22,987 nt of DNA from SAR202 cluster bacterium. GTDB taxonomy: Bacteria > Chloroflexota > Dehalococcoidia > Lucifugimonadales > UBA1123. Shown here one piece after another: positions 1 through 7,032 of this stretch; positions within the stretch are counted from its first letter, which is position 1; each line of letters begins with the position of its first letter. The notes below the pieces were generated by a model. It made no database searches, was not told where the DNA came from, and worked only from the letters and a program-made list of their open reading frames with translations. The DNA is taken from NCBI GenBank assembly GCA_030743915.1, contig JASLRP010000422.1, positions 1 through 22,987 on the forward strand. The letters are read 5' to 3'. The position numbers and the translations under genes are program-made.

Positions 1-726
1 CAGGCTTTCCAGGTATCCCCAGAGCCGCTCGGTCATCGCCGCGTCCTGGGCCATACGGCGGTTGCTGCCTCGCAGGGAGCTGTCATACTTCCAGGTCCAT
101 TTGCCGTTGGGAAGTTGCTTGAGGTTGTGAACGAGACTGCCGCGAAGCTGCACTGGGTCGCGTCGAGGGTTGTAGGCTATTACTCGATCCACGAAGGCGT
201 CTATGGAGTCTAGTTCGTCGTCCTGCTCCACGAAGCGTCGGATATTTTGCGATCCTGCCCGTTGGTTCTCAGGCCCGGCGTCAACGATGACCAGAGCTCG
301 GATTTCGTCAGGGTTGTTCGAGGCGTATGTGAAGGAGTTGCGTCCGCCCATCGACAACCCCATCAGCACGAAATCCTTGAGGCCGATTTCCTGCACCACG
401 CCTTTGATGTCGTTCTGTTGGGTTTCGGGCGAGTAGTCGCCGTCGGGCGCCCAGTCGCTGTCTCCGTGTCCTCTCAGGTCGAGCGCTCTGACGTGGAACT
501 TGTCGGAGAATGCCAGAGCCACGAAGTCCCAGGAGTGGCACTGCTGGGCGAAACCGTGCAGAAGAAGCATGTCTGGCTTGTCTGCGTTGCCCCAGTCCAG
601 GTAGTGGAATCGCATGCCGTTGGCCTCGACGAAATGGTCCTCAGGAACGACCTCGGTTGAGAAGGTGACGCCTGCAACGCGGGCGGCTTCATAGAGGGAC
701 AGTCCCTGGCTGGCTGGTGAAGTCAA
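1..726 (-). CDS. alpha/beta hydrolase fold protein (C-terminus cut off by window edge)
   Basis: A serine hydrolase of the alpha/beta fold; the substrate cannot be told. 242 residues are visible from a TTG start at 726-724, chosen because AGGAG lies about 5 bases upstream and no earlier in-frame start fits. Visible family marks are the oxyanion-loop LLLHGF (about 54-59), LDLRGHGDSD (82-91) and the nucleophile elbow GLSMGG with Ser125, followed by VIVDAGPE (147-154). The lid and the beginning of the C-terminal half are present, but the catalytic His, normally near the C-terminus, lies beyond the window. It is 87 bp downstream of the amidase gene on the same strand and may be co-transcribed. Esterase, epoxide hydrolase or C-C hydrolase are all possible. 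Family assignment is firm; the specific activity is unknown. Confidence 0.9.
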   Translation of the reverse strand, partial: MTSPASQGLSLYEAARVAGVTFSTEVVPEDHFVEANGMRFHYLDWGNADKPDMLLLHGFAQQCHSWDFVALAFSDKFHVRALDLRGHGDSDWAPDGDYSPETQQNDIKGVVQEIGLKDFVLMGLSMGGRNSFTYASNNPDEIRALVIVDAGPENQRAGSQNIRRFVEQDDELDSIDAFVDRVIAYNPRRDPVQLRGSLVHNLKQLPNGKWTWKYDSSLRGSNRRMAQDAAMTERLWGYLESL

Positions 727-759
727 TTTTCTCTCCTGCGCTTGTCGTGTTGATCGCGT

Positions 760-774
760 GCCGGAACCTCCGGC
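760..774. repeat. short GC-rich inverted repeat between amidase and hydrolase genes
   Basis: GCCGGA and TCCGGC form a perfect 6-bp stem with a 3-base loop in the 87-bp gap between the two genes. No T-run follows on either strand, so it is not a convincing intrinsic terminator. It could be a transcript-stabilising hairpin. Confidence 0.4.
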
Positions 775-813
775 CCCCAGACCAATCCGGTTTTCTGCTC
801 GTTGATGCTTGAT

Positions 814-2226
814 TTACACGGGTGGTCGCCTGTTGTGCCACTCTGTGGCCTGCTCGTAGGCGTGGGCGACTTGCAGGACCGTGGCGTCCTCGAAGGGCCT
901 GCCAGCAATCTGCATTCCGATGGGAAGGTCCGAACTGGTGAATCCCGATGGGACCGTCGCCGTGGGGTATCCGCAGATGTTGAATGGCCGAGTCAGGCGG
1001 GACATGAGAGACAGAGCGTTCTCCTGCCGACCGCCGATTTCGATGTGGGTCTGGTCGATTTTCGGCGCTCCGATGGCAGAGGTCGGAGCTACCAGGATGT
1101 CGTATCGCTCCATCACCTCGGCCATCTGCCTGTTGAATTCTGTTCGGGCGCGTTGGGCCTTGAGGTAATCCTGGGCCGACGTCAACGCGCCGGTCTGGAG
1201 TCTTCCGCGAACATCGGCGCCGATGTCCTGGGGACGGTCTCTGAGGTTGTCAGTATGGACCTCTGCGGCCTCTGCTATGAGGATCGTGCTGGAGATTGCC
1301 AGCGAATGGTTGAGGATCGGGATCGACACCCGCTCGACGCTCGCTCCCAACTCGCTCAGGACGCCTGCAGCGACGTTAATGGCCTCGGCGACCTCGGGGT
1401 CGATGATGTCGTAGAAGAACTCCTCGGGAATGCCAATTCGCATTCCGTTGATGCTCTGGCCCAGTGAGGCTGTGAAGTCCTCGTCGGGCACGTTGGCCGA
1501 TGACTGGTCGCGGGAGTCGTGTCCTGCTATGACGTTCATTATGAGGGCTGCGTCTCTGGCGGTGCGTGTCATGGGGCCCACGGTGTCCAGGCTGAACGAC
1601 AAGGGGAACACGCCCCGCCTGCTGACACGCCCGAACGTCGGCTTGAGGCCCACGATACTGCACAGTCCGGCGGGAATTCGCACGGAGCCGCCGGTGTCGC
1701 TTCCCAGGGCGCCCATGACCTGCCCGGACCCAACCGCGGACCCTGAGCCGCCGCTGGAGCCTCCGGTGATGCCGTCGATGTCCCAGGGGTTGTGGGCGGG
1801 GCCGTCATGAGGATTAACGCTGGTGGCTCCCAGGGCGAACTCGTGCATCTGGAGCTTGCCCATCAGGATAGCTCCGGCATCTGCGAATTTCTCAGCGACG
1901 GTGGCGTCGTAGTCGGGCACGAAATCTCGATATATCTTCGAGCCGATGGTGGTAAGAATTCCTTTGGTGTAGTAAAGGTCCTTCAAACCTATCGGGATGC
2001 CGTGAAGCGGGCCTCGATAGTTTCCGGTCTGTATTTCGCTCTCGGCAGTCCGGGCTGAAGCCAGGGCGTCGCCGGAGAGCAGAGTTATGAATGAATTCAG
2101 GCTTGGCTCAGTAGCTTCAATGCGGTCGAGATGGGCCTGGGTCAACTCCACGGGCGACAGGCGTTTTTGAGAAATCAGGTCAGCCGCCTCGGAAATCGAC
2201 AGATAGTGAAGCTCTTGTGAGGTCAT
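814..2226 (-). CDS. amidase signature family hydrolase (GatA/AtzE-like)
   Basis: Hydrolyses a C-N amide bond in the cytoplasm; the substrate is unknown. The 470-residue protein spans the whole amidase-signature domain. The Ser-cisSer-Lys triad is visible: Lys82 in GIPIGLKD, Ser157 in GGSSGG, and nucleophile Ser181 in SDTGGSVRIPAG. The length matches the family. The ATG at 2226 has GGGGG about 7 bases upstream and overlaps the stop of the preceding GatC-like gene by 4 bp (ATGA), so the two are probably translationally coupled. No gatB is present nearby, which argues against a tRNA amidotransferase role. The pairing instead resembles amidase plus small-subunit systems such as AtzE/AtzG (1-carboxybiuret hydrolase). 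Family assignment is firm; the substrate is open. Confidence 0.93.
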   Translation of the reverse strand: MTSQELHYLSISEAADLISQKRLSPVELTQAHLDRIEATEPSLNSFITLLSGDALASARTAESEIQTGNYRGPLHGIPIGLKDLYYTKGILTTIGSKIYRDFVPDYDATVAEKFADAGAILMGKLQMHEFALGATSVNPHDGPAHNPWDIDGITGGSSGGSGSAVGSGQVMGALGSDTGGSVRIPAGLCSIVGLKPTFGRVSRRGVFPLSFSLDTVGPMTRTARDAALIMNVIAGHDSRDQSSANVPDEDFTASLGQSINGMRIGIPEEFFYDIIDPEVAEAINVAAGVLSELGASVERVSIPILNHSLAISSTILIAEAAEVHTDNLRDRPQDIGADVRGRLQTGALTSAQDYLKAQRARTEFNRQMAEVMERYDILVAPTSAIGAPKIDQTHIEIGGRQENALSLMSRLTRPFNICGYPTATVPSGFTSSDLPIGMQIAGRPFEDATVLQVAHAYEQATEWHNRRPPV

Positions 2227-2426
2227 CTGGAATCCCCCTGAGGGTCGGCTCGGAAGGTTATGGCGGGTTCGGCGTCTTTGAGGTCCAGAACGTCGAGGGA
2301 TGCCATGTCATTGGCGGTGGCCAGGGCGTTGGCGACCAACGCCGCCGACTCGTCGGCGGTCAGCTTGATGCCGGCGGCCATAGCCAGGGCTTCAACGGTG
2401 TTTTGAGTAATATTGTTGTCTGTCAA
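2223..2426 (-). CDS. small GatC/AtzG-like amidase partner protein
   Basis: A 67-residue protein beginning with TTG (2426-2424), with AAGGA about 9-10 bases upstream. The N-terminal half is a helical segment rich in Ala. The C-terminal part, LDLKDAEPAITFRADP (about 47-62), follows the GatC pattern in which a helix is followed by an extended strap containing an (N/D)xEP element and a closing Arg-x-Asp. GatC wraps around GatA, and AtzG does the same for the amidase AtzE. The 4-bp overlap with the amidase start fits a 1:1 complex. The similarity is short, so the assignment rests on the strap motif plus context. It is the first gene of the amidase unit. Confidence 0.7.
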   Translation of the reverse strand: MTDNNITQNTVEALAMAAGIKLTADESAALVANALATANDMASLDVLDLKDAEPAITFRADPQGDSR

Positions 2427-2488
2427 AGCGCTGCGATCCTTTTTAATCGACGTTGGAGTTATTGCGTCCGATTGGAGGGCCGCTATAT

Positions 2489-2517
2489 TAGTTACACCCT
2501 GACAGGCAATGTGTCAA
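2489..2517 (-). promoter_or_regulatory. candidate sigma70-type promoter for the GatC-like/amidase unit
   Basis: Reading the minus strand, a consensus -35 TTGACA (2517-2512) is followed after 17 bp by TAACTA (2494-2489), which is a weak -10; a TAATAT lies 4 bases further on. It sits about 65 bp upstream of the TTG start at 2426. Confidence 0.4.
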
Positions 2518-2615
2518 ATTTTGAGGGGGTGGACGGTCACGGAATTGGCCGCTAGCAGGCAAAATGGCGATTTTCTGACGGGATGCGCCGAATGGAAAAG
2601 ACGGAGCGCAGGCGG

Positions 2616-5174
2616 TCAGGGCGTCGCAGGCGCTCCAAAGGGAGTGGGGACCGGGCCTGTGTCTGACAGAGCCTCTGCTAGCAGGTCGAGGGCGGTGCTT
2701 ACGTCGGACCTGTTTTCGCCGATGATCCACAGAATTGCCGGGCCAACTCGCCCGACGAATACGGTCTCATCGTCGGCAATCCAACGACGACTGTCCTGGT
2801 CGCCGTCGGTGCTCAGGTCTTCAACATCCTGGTATTTGACGCCCATGAACACCTGGTAGGCGTCGAAGAACTCCGCCGCGTCCTGGAACGTGTCCCATCT
2901 GATCATAGAGACGAACAACCGCTCGCCCAGAGGCCCGTTGAGCAGAGAGTAACGGTCGCCGCCCCAGCCCGAGGCGGCGTCTTCAGCCTGGCCATCGTCC
3001 ACGTATTCCTCTAGATATGCTCGAATCAGGAATTCACCCATGATGTCAGAACTGACCTCGTTCCACCCTTTGCCCATATCCGATGAGAGGTCCGGGAGCA
3101 TGGTCAACTGAGGGTCTTCCGACGTTAGATACTTTTCGGGATGAAGCACCTGTTCGGTGGTGATGGGCGGGTTTTCGTAGGCGTCGTTGATAGTGACCCA
3201 ACCGTTCTCTCCGAACAGGCTGGCGACGAAACTCGCGCCCTCTCGCACAGGGAACAGCGTGGTCTCTCGAATGATGCGTGGAGCGTTGAGAAGCTCAGAA
3301 TCTGGCACCGGCTCTCGGAGGATATCGACCTCGTCTTGCGTCATGACGGTGGCGATGTATCCAGATGATATCTGGGCCACGTCGCCCAGGATGAGGGCAT
3401 TGGCGGCACGGAAGTAATCGGACCCGGCGGCGCGGGTGCGAGTTCTTATGTCGGCGGTGTTGAACATTTCCTGTTGGAGCGCGCCCATGTAGGCGTTGGC
3501 GTAGCCAAGCTCGCCCTTAGGACCGATGGTAGAGTCGTCCAGGAGAACGTAAACCTTTTCGGTCTGGTCGTCGAACAGCGCCAGGACCTGCTGCTCCTGT
3601 ATCCTGGTCAGAATCTCCTCAAGGTCCTGGTCCTCGTCCATAAGACCCAGAGCTTTGTATAGCTCCTGGGCTTCGTACACCTGATCGCGCACGGCGGGGC
3701 GGCGGAAGAATCCCCGGGTGATTTCCTGAAGGTCGGAACGTGACCTGAATTCTGCGGCGATGTCGCCGTCAAAGTTGAGATCGCGTAGTTCGTGGACGAT
3801 CGGTTCAGCCTCGGCGATCATGTCGCTGAGGCTGGACGCCACCACTCCGATATCAGGGGTGGGCAATGCTGTCGGCTCCGGGGTTGGCACGGTCGTGGCG
3901 ACCGGCGGAGGCGTTGGAGCAACCGTGGGCGCCGGGGTGGGAATCACAGCGGCAACAATCGGCGCTGGCGCAGTTTGTGGCTCAACAGAAGCTGAGACCG
4001 CTATGCCTCCCAAGTCCTCTACATCGTCTCCTGGCACGACGATCATCACCACCAACAGAGCGATTATTACGAAGACGCCTGCTCCGATAGCACCCAAGAG
4101 CCACATTGGCGTTTTCTTGTGTTCGACTTCTTCAGGAGACTCGACTGCGGGCATTGAGGGCGCGGTCACTGCGTCCTGAGTCGCGCCCAGTCCCGGAGGC
4201 GCGGACGGAGCAGGTCCCAGTGGAACGGTGGGCATTGGAGCGCCAGAGTCCATCGCCTCAGTGGGAGTGTCGATCATCTCAGTGGCGGCTCCGTCGGCGA
4301 TGTCGATTACCGCTGTGGCCGCCGAGTCATCATGGCCAGCAGAAGGCGTCCCGCTTCCCGTCCACGCGACAGAGGTTACGATATCCTTGGCGGTCTGGAA
4401 CCTGTCGTCAGGGGTTTTCGCCAGAGCTTTGAGGAGAATCGCTTCGATTCGAGGTTCTATGTTTTTGTTCAAAAGCGTCGGCAAGGGCAGAGGTTTGTGG
4501 ACGTGGGCCATCAGGGTCGCGGCTGGCGTGTCCGCTCTGAAAGGCGTCTGGCCCACCAGCATTTGGTAAAGCAGGACGCCGAAGGCGTAGAGGTCCGAGC
4601 GATGGTCGGCGTCTGCGCCCATTGCCTGTTCTGGAGACATATACTCTGGCGTGCCAAGAGCCTGGGATGTCTGGGTGTAGCGTATCGACGCCGCCAGCAT
4701 TCGAGCCAGGCCAAAGTCTGCCAGAATCGGGTTGTCTGATTCGTCCAGAAGGACGTTGGCTGGTTTTATGTCGCGGTGAATGATCCCTTCGCCGTGCGCG
4801 TAGTCCAGCGCCTCGGCCAACGGCCTCATTAGCTCGATCACCTGTTGGGTGGGCAGTGGCTCGGGTCCCAGCTTGTCCTGAAGGGTGCCGCCGGAAACCA
4901 GCTCTGAAACGATGTAGGTGAAGCCTTTGTCCTCGCCGAAATCGAAAATCTGGAGGATGTTCGGGTGCCTGAGCCTGGCGACGGTCTGGGCTTCTTGAGC
5001 GAATCTTTCAACGAAGGTGGGGTCGTCGGTGTAGTAGGAGGGAAGCACCTTTACGGCAACGAATCTGTCCAGATTGGGGTCGTGAGCGCGGAACACTGTA
5101 GCCATTCCGCCCCGTCCCAATTGCTGAATGACCCGATATCTTCCCAAACTGCTGCCGGGAGGTATGCTTACCAT
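2616..5174 (-). CDS. transmembrane Ser/Thr protein kinase with degenerate metallopeptidase-like outer domain
   Basis: A Hanks-type (PknB-like) kinase of 852 residues that phosphorylates Ser/Thr on proteins at the inner face of the membrane. The kinase domain (about 12-270) has the glycine loop G20-x-G22, Lys42 (VAVK), HRD at 133-135 with Lys137 and Asn140, DFG at 153-155 and GTPEYMSPEQ (174-183), so it looks active. A linker leads to one membrane segment (about 357-380), then a Pro/Thr-rich PTP-repeat stalk (about 399-440) and a large outer domain (about 445-852) with no PASTA repeats. That outer domain contains TTEQVLHPEKY (672-682) and GWGGDRY (736-742), which I associate with Chloroflexota HExxH-type peptidase-like proteins, but the metal site is lost. 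ATG 5174 has GGTGAG about 6 bases upstream. The gene lies 37 bp downstream of the FHA gene. Confidence 0.93.
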   Translation of the reverse strand: MVSIPPGSSLGRYRVIQQLGRGGMATVFRAHDPNLDRFVAVKVLPSYYTDDPTFVERFAQEAQTVARLRHPNILQIFDFGEDKGFTYIVSELVSGGTLQDKLGPEPLPTQQVIELMRPLAEALDYAHGEGIIHRDIKPANVLLDESDNPILADFGLARMLAASIRYTQTSQALGTPEYMSPEQAMGADADHRSDLYAFGVLLYQMLVGQTPFRADTPAATLMAHVHKPLPLPTLLNKNIEPRIEAILLKALAKTPDDRFQTAKDIVTSVAWTGSGTPSAGHDDSAATAVIDIADGAATEMIDTPTEAMDSGAPMPTVPLGPAPSAPPGLGATQDAVTAPSMPAVESPEEVEHKKTPMWLLGAIGAGVFVIIALLVVMIVVPGDDVEDLGGIAVSASVEPQTAPAPIVAAVIPTPAPTVAPTPPPVATTVPTPEPTALPTPDIGVVASSLSDMIAEAEPIVHELRDLNFDGDIAAEFRSRSDLQEITRGFFRRPAVRDQVYEAQELYKALGLMDEDQDLEEILTRIQEQQVLALFDDQTEKVYVLLDDSTIGPKGELGYANAYMGALQQEMFNTADIRTRTRAAGSDYFRAANALILGDVAQISSGYIATVMTQDEVDILREPVPDSELLNAPRIIRETTLFPVREGASFVASLFGENGWVTINDAYENPPITTEQVLHPEKYLTSEDPQLTMLPDLSSDMGKGWNEVSSDIMGEFLIRAYLEEYVDDGQAEDAASGWGGDRYSLLNGPLGERLFVSMIRWDTFQDAAEFFDAYQVFMGVKYQDVEDLSTDGDQDSRRWIADDETVFVGRVGPAILWIIGENRSDVSTALDLLAEALSDTGPVPTPFGAPATP
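3483..3497 (-). other. position of the lost HExxH metal site in the kinase outer domain
   Basis: Codons for kinase residues 560-564 read Asn-Ala-Tyr-Met-Gly, followed by ALQQEMF. In the peptidase-like proteins I recall, the equivalent stretch is HE-x-x-H followed by ALQDQxF. A later EGDA-type motif that supplies a Glu reads LGDV here (residue 596 is Leu, codon 3389-3387). All expected zinc ligands are therefore absent. The alignment is made by eye. Confidence 0.55.
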
Positions 5175-5211
5175 TTACGCTCACCCCGTTCCGGTTTAAT
5201 GGCCCCAGACG

Positions 5212-5862
5212 TCACAGCAACACAAATCCGAACCCACCGACGGTCACCAGGCTGACTTTGTTTTCGGGGTCCATCTCCAGTTTCGCCCTCAGTCTGGCTG
5301 CGACCGTGTCAAGGGTCATCGTCTCGTCGAGGTTCTCGGCGCCATCGGGCCAAATCTCGTCTGAAAGTTCATCCCGGCTGACGACAACGCCCTTGCGAGT
5401 TGCCAACGCTGTCATCAACGCGGACTCGGCTTCATTGAGTTCGGAGTCGGCCTCCTCAGATGGAGGCGGCTCGGTGATGTAGGTGCCGTGAGGGGGGGTG
5501 TTGGCGGCCTCAACCATCACGGTTCCGGGCGCGTCGATTTGGAACACAAGTGTAACTTCGCTTCCGCCCAGCTTGATGTGGTCGCCGTGGTTCAGCAAGT
5601 TTTCGTTTTGGCCGATCCTTTTCTGGTTGACGTAGGTGCCGTTGGTGGTGTTGAGATCGCGCAGCACGAATCCACCGGGCGTGTCCAGAATCAATGAATG
5701 ACGTCGCGAGACGGTGGTCTCGTCGATCACCACATCATTGTCCTGACGCCTGCCCAGCGTAATTGGACGGTCTGTCAGTTTGATGATGACGCCGTTGTTC
5801 GGGCCGCCCCTCACAAGGAGCGTGGCCGCGGCGCCCACTTCCACCATCATGCTCTCCGTCAT
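5212..5862 (-). CDS. FHA domain protein with C-terminal winged-helix DNA-binding domain
   Basis: A 216-residue protein that probably binds phosphothreonine and DNA. The FHA domain (about 14-108) shows Gly37-Arg38, Ser52-Arg-Arg-His55 and Asn71...Asn74-Gly75-Thr76, the usual phosphopeptide-binding residues. After an acidic linker, residues 141-216 resemble an OmpR/PhoB-type winged helix: LNEAESALMTALATRKG, VVVSRDELSDEIWP, and the closing VGGFGFVLL in place of the usual GxGYxF hairpin. The order FHA then winged helix is the reverse of EmbR-type regulators. The gene is 37 bp upstream of the Ser/Thr kinase on the same strand, so it is a likely partner or substrate of that kinase. ATG 5862 has no Shine-Dalgarno, whereas ATG 5847 has GGAG about 6 bases upstream and may be the real start. 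Confidence 0.87.
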   Translation of the reverse strand: MTESMMVEVGAAATLLVRGGPNNGVIIKLTDRPITLGRRQDNDVVIDETTVSRRHSLILDTPGGFVLRDLNTTNGTYVNQKRIGQNENLLNHGDHIKLGGSEVTLVFQIDAPGTVMVEAANTPPHGTYITEPPPSEEADSELNEAESALMTALATRKGVVVSRDELSDEIWPDGAENLDETMTLDTVAARLRAKLEMDPENKVSLVTVGGFGFVLL

Positions 5863-5916
5863 TGCACGCGTGAATAATTTGTTGAATTGAACGTTGTAAT
5901 TATCATGTACCCAACA

Positions 5917-5945
5917 ATTTTACTAGAGGTTGTGGCGAAGTTCCA
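5917..5945 (-). promoter_or_regulatory. weak candidate promoter for the FHA/kinase unit
   Basis: On the minus strand a good -10 TAAAAT (5922-5917) has TGGAAC at a 17-bp distance as a poor -35. A consensus TTGACA also occurs at 5961-5956 but has no -10 at the right distance. The 163-bp gap (5863-6025) is AT-richer than the genes and otherwise holds only the hairpin at 6008-6024. Confidence 0.28.
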
Positions 5946-6007
5946 CACGGTGTAATGTCAACACATATGACCGAATAGACACATGCCATCGAAATCAGTC
6001 ACAATTT

Positions 6008-6024
6008 GACCGTCTGAAGCGGTC
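6008..6024 (-). terminator. possible weak terminator hairpin after the PEP/pyruvate-binding gene
   Basis: GACCG and CGGTC form a perfect 5-bp stem with a 7-base loop starting two bases after the TAA stop at 6028-6026. On the minus strand it is followed by AAATTGTG, only mildly T-rich, so termination is uncertain. Confidence 0.3.
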
Positions 6025-6025
6025 G

Positions 6026-7018
6026 TTAAAGAGTGGTAATTGGCCTGGATTGGAGGAGATGCAACTCGTCCCCTTCAAAGGAGAACTCGATATCCTGAGG
6101 TTGACCGTAGGTGGATTCCAGGGACCGAGCGGCTGCGCATAGCTGCCGCAACTGCGAGTCAGATAGGACCGGGGCGTTGCGCTGGGCCGGGGGGACAGGC
6201 ATCTGCATGGTCCCCTTGTCGCCATCTCGCACGATCATCGTTTCTTTGTCGGAGATGTGAGATGTGATGACCGCCATGTCGTGTTTGGACACGATGATGT
6301 GATCAGGGGTCACGATGCCCGAGACGACCGCCTCTCCCAAACCCCAACAGGCGTTGATCATGATCTCGTCGGGATTCCCGGTGACCGGATTCGCGGTGAA
6401 CACGACGCCCGCCGAGGTCGCGTACACCATCTTCTGGACGACCACTGGCATGGCGACGTCCGTGTAGGAGATGCCCTGCATGTTTCGATACATCATGGCA
6501 TGCACGCTCCACAGGGAAGACCAGCAGTTCATAACCGAGTCCAAAACGTCGTTCTCGTTCATTATGTTCAGGAATGTGTCGTGCTGGCCCGCGAAGCTGG
6601 CGCCGGGCAGGTCTTCAGCTGTGGCTGAGGACCTGACGGACACGGGTAAATACCCGAAGTCAGCGGTTGGCTTGAACTCTGAGGTTTCGGCCAGTCGCTG
6701 GTACGCCTCAACGGTCTGCTGGGCTACCTCGGTGGGCATCTGAGAGGCGGAGAACATCCTCTGGATGTCCGAGGACGCGCTGGCCAGCGCCGAAGGATCG
6801 GAGCCGTCGAGATTTGCCAGGCGTTGGGTGATTTTGGTTTCGAGTCCAGTCTGGCGCAGATGTGCCCAGTACGCGTCCGACGTCAGGCTGAAGCCGGGAG
6901 GCACGGGCATTCCAGCCGCGGCCATGCGAGCCAGACTGGCGGCCTTGCCACCGATGGTTCCCAGATCAAGAGTGTCTCCGAAGAACTGGATGTTGGGGCC
7001 GTATTCCTGATCGGTCAT
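6026..7018 (-). CDS. stand-alone PEP/pyruvate-binding (PPDK N-terminal) ATP-grasp domain protein
   Basis: This 330-residue protein corresponds only to the N-terminal nucleotide-binding domain of PEP synthase and pyruvate phosphate dikinase. Visible marks are IGGKAASL with Lys25, PVPPGFSLT (38-46), SVRSSATAEDLPGASFAG (127-144, with the ATP-contacting Arg129), GLGEAVVSG (226-234) and the closing LLQSRPITTL (321-330). It stops right after the QSRP element, so the phosphohistidine swivelling domain and the PEP/pyruvate barrel are absent. No separate gene for either is seen nearby. It starts at ATG 7018, 14 bp after the MFS stop, with AGGA overlapping that stop. It may hand phosphate to a partner encoded elsewhere, as in split synthases, or act on another acceptor. 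The fold is certain; the reaction is unknown. Confidence 0.9.
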   Translation of the reverse strand: MTDQEYGPNIQFFGDTLDLGTIGGKAASLARMAAAGMPVPPGFSLTSDAYWAHLRQTGLETKITQRLANLDGSDPSALASASSDIQRMFSASQMPTEVAQQTVEAYQRLAETSEFKPTADFGYLPVSVRSSATAEDLPGASFAGQHDTFLNIMNENDVLDSVMNCWSSLWSVHAMMYRNMQGISYTDVAMPVVVQKMVYATSAGVVFTANPVTGNPDEIMINACWGLGEAVVSGIVTPDHIIVSKHDMAVITSHISDKETMIVRDGDKGTMQMPVPPAQRNAPVLSDSQLRQLCAAARSLESTYGQPQDIEFSFEGDELHLLQSRPITTL

Positions 7019-7032
7019 GATTCGATATGTTC

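Noticed and set aside
802..1467. Plus-strand open frame of 221 codons
   Set aside because: Antisense to the amidase; no protein-family features.
3855..3980. Low-complexity repeats seen as a possible tandem repeat or CRISPR-like array
   Set aside because: They encode the Pro/Thr-rich stalk of the kinase after its membrane segment and are irregular at base level.
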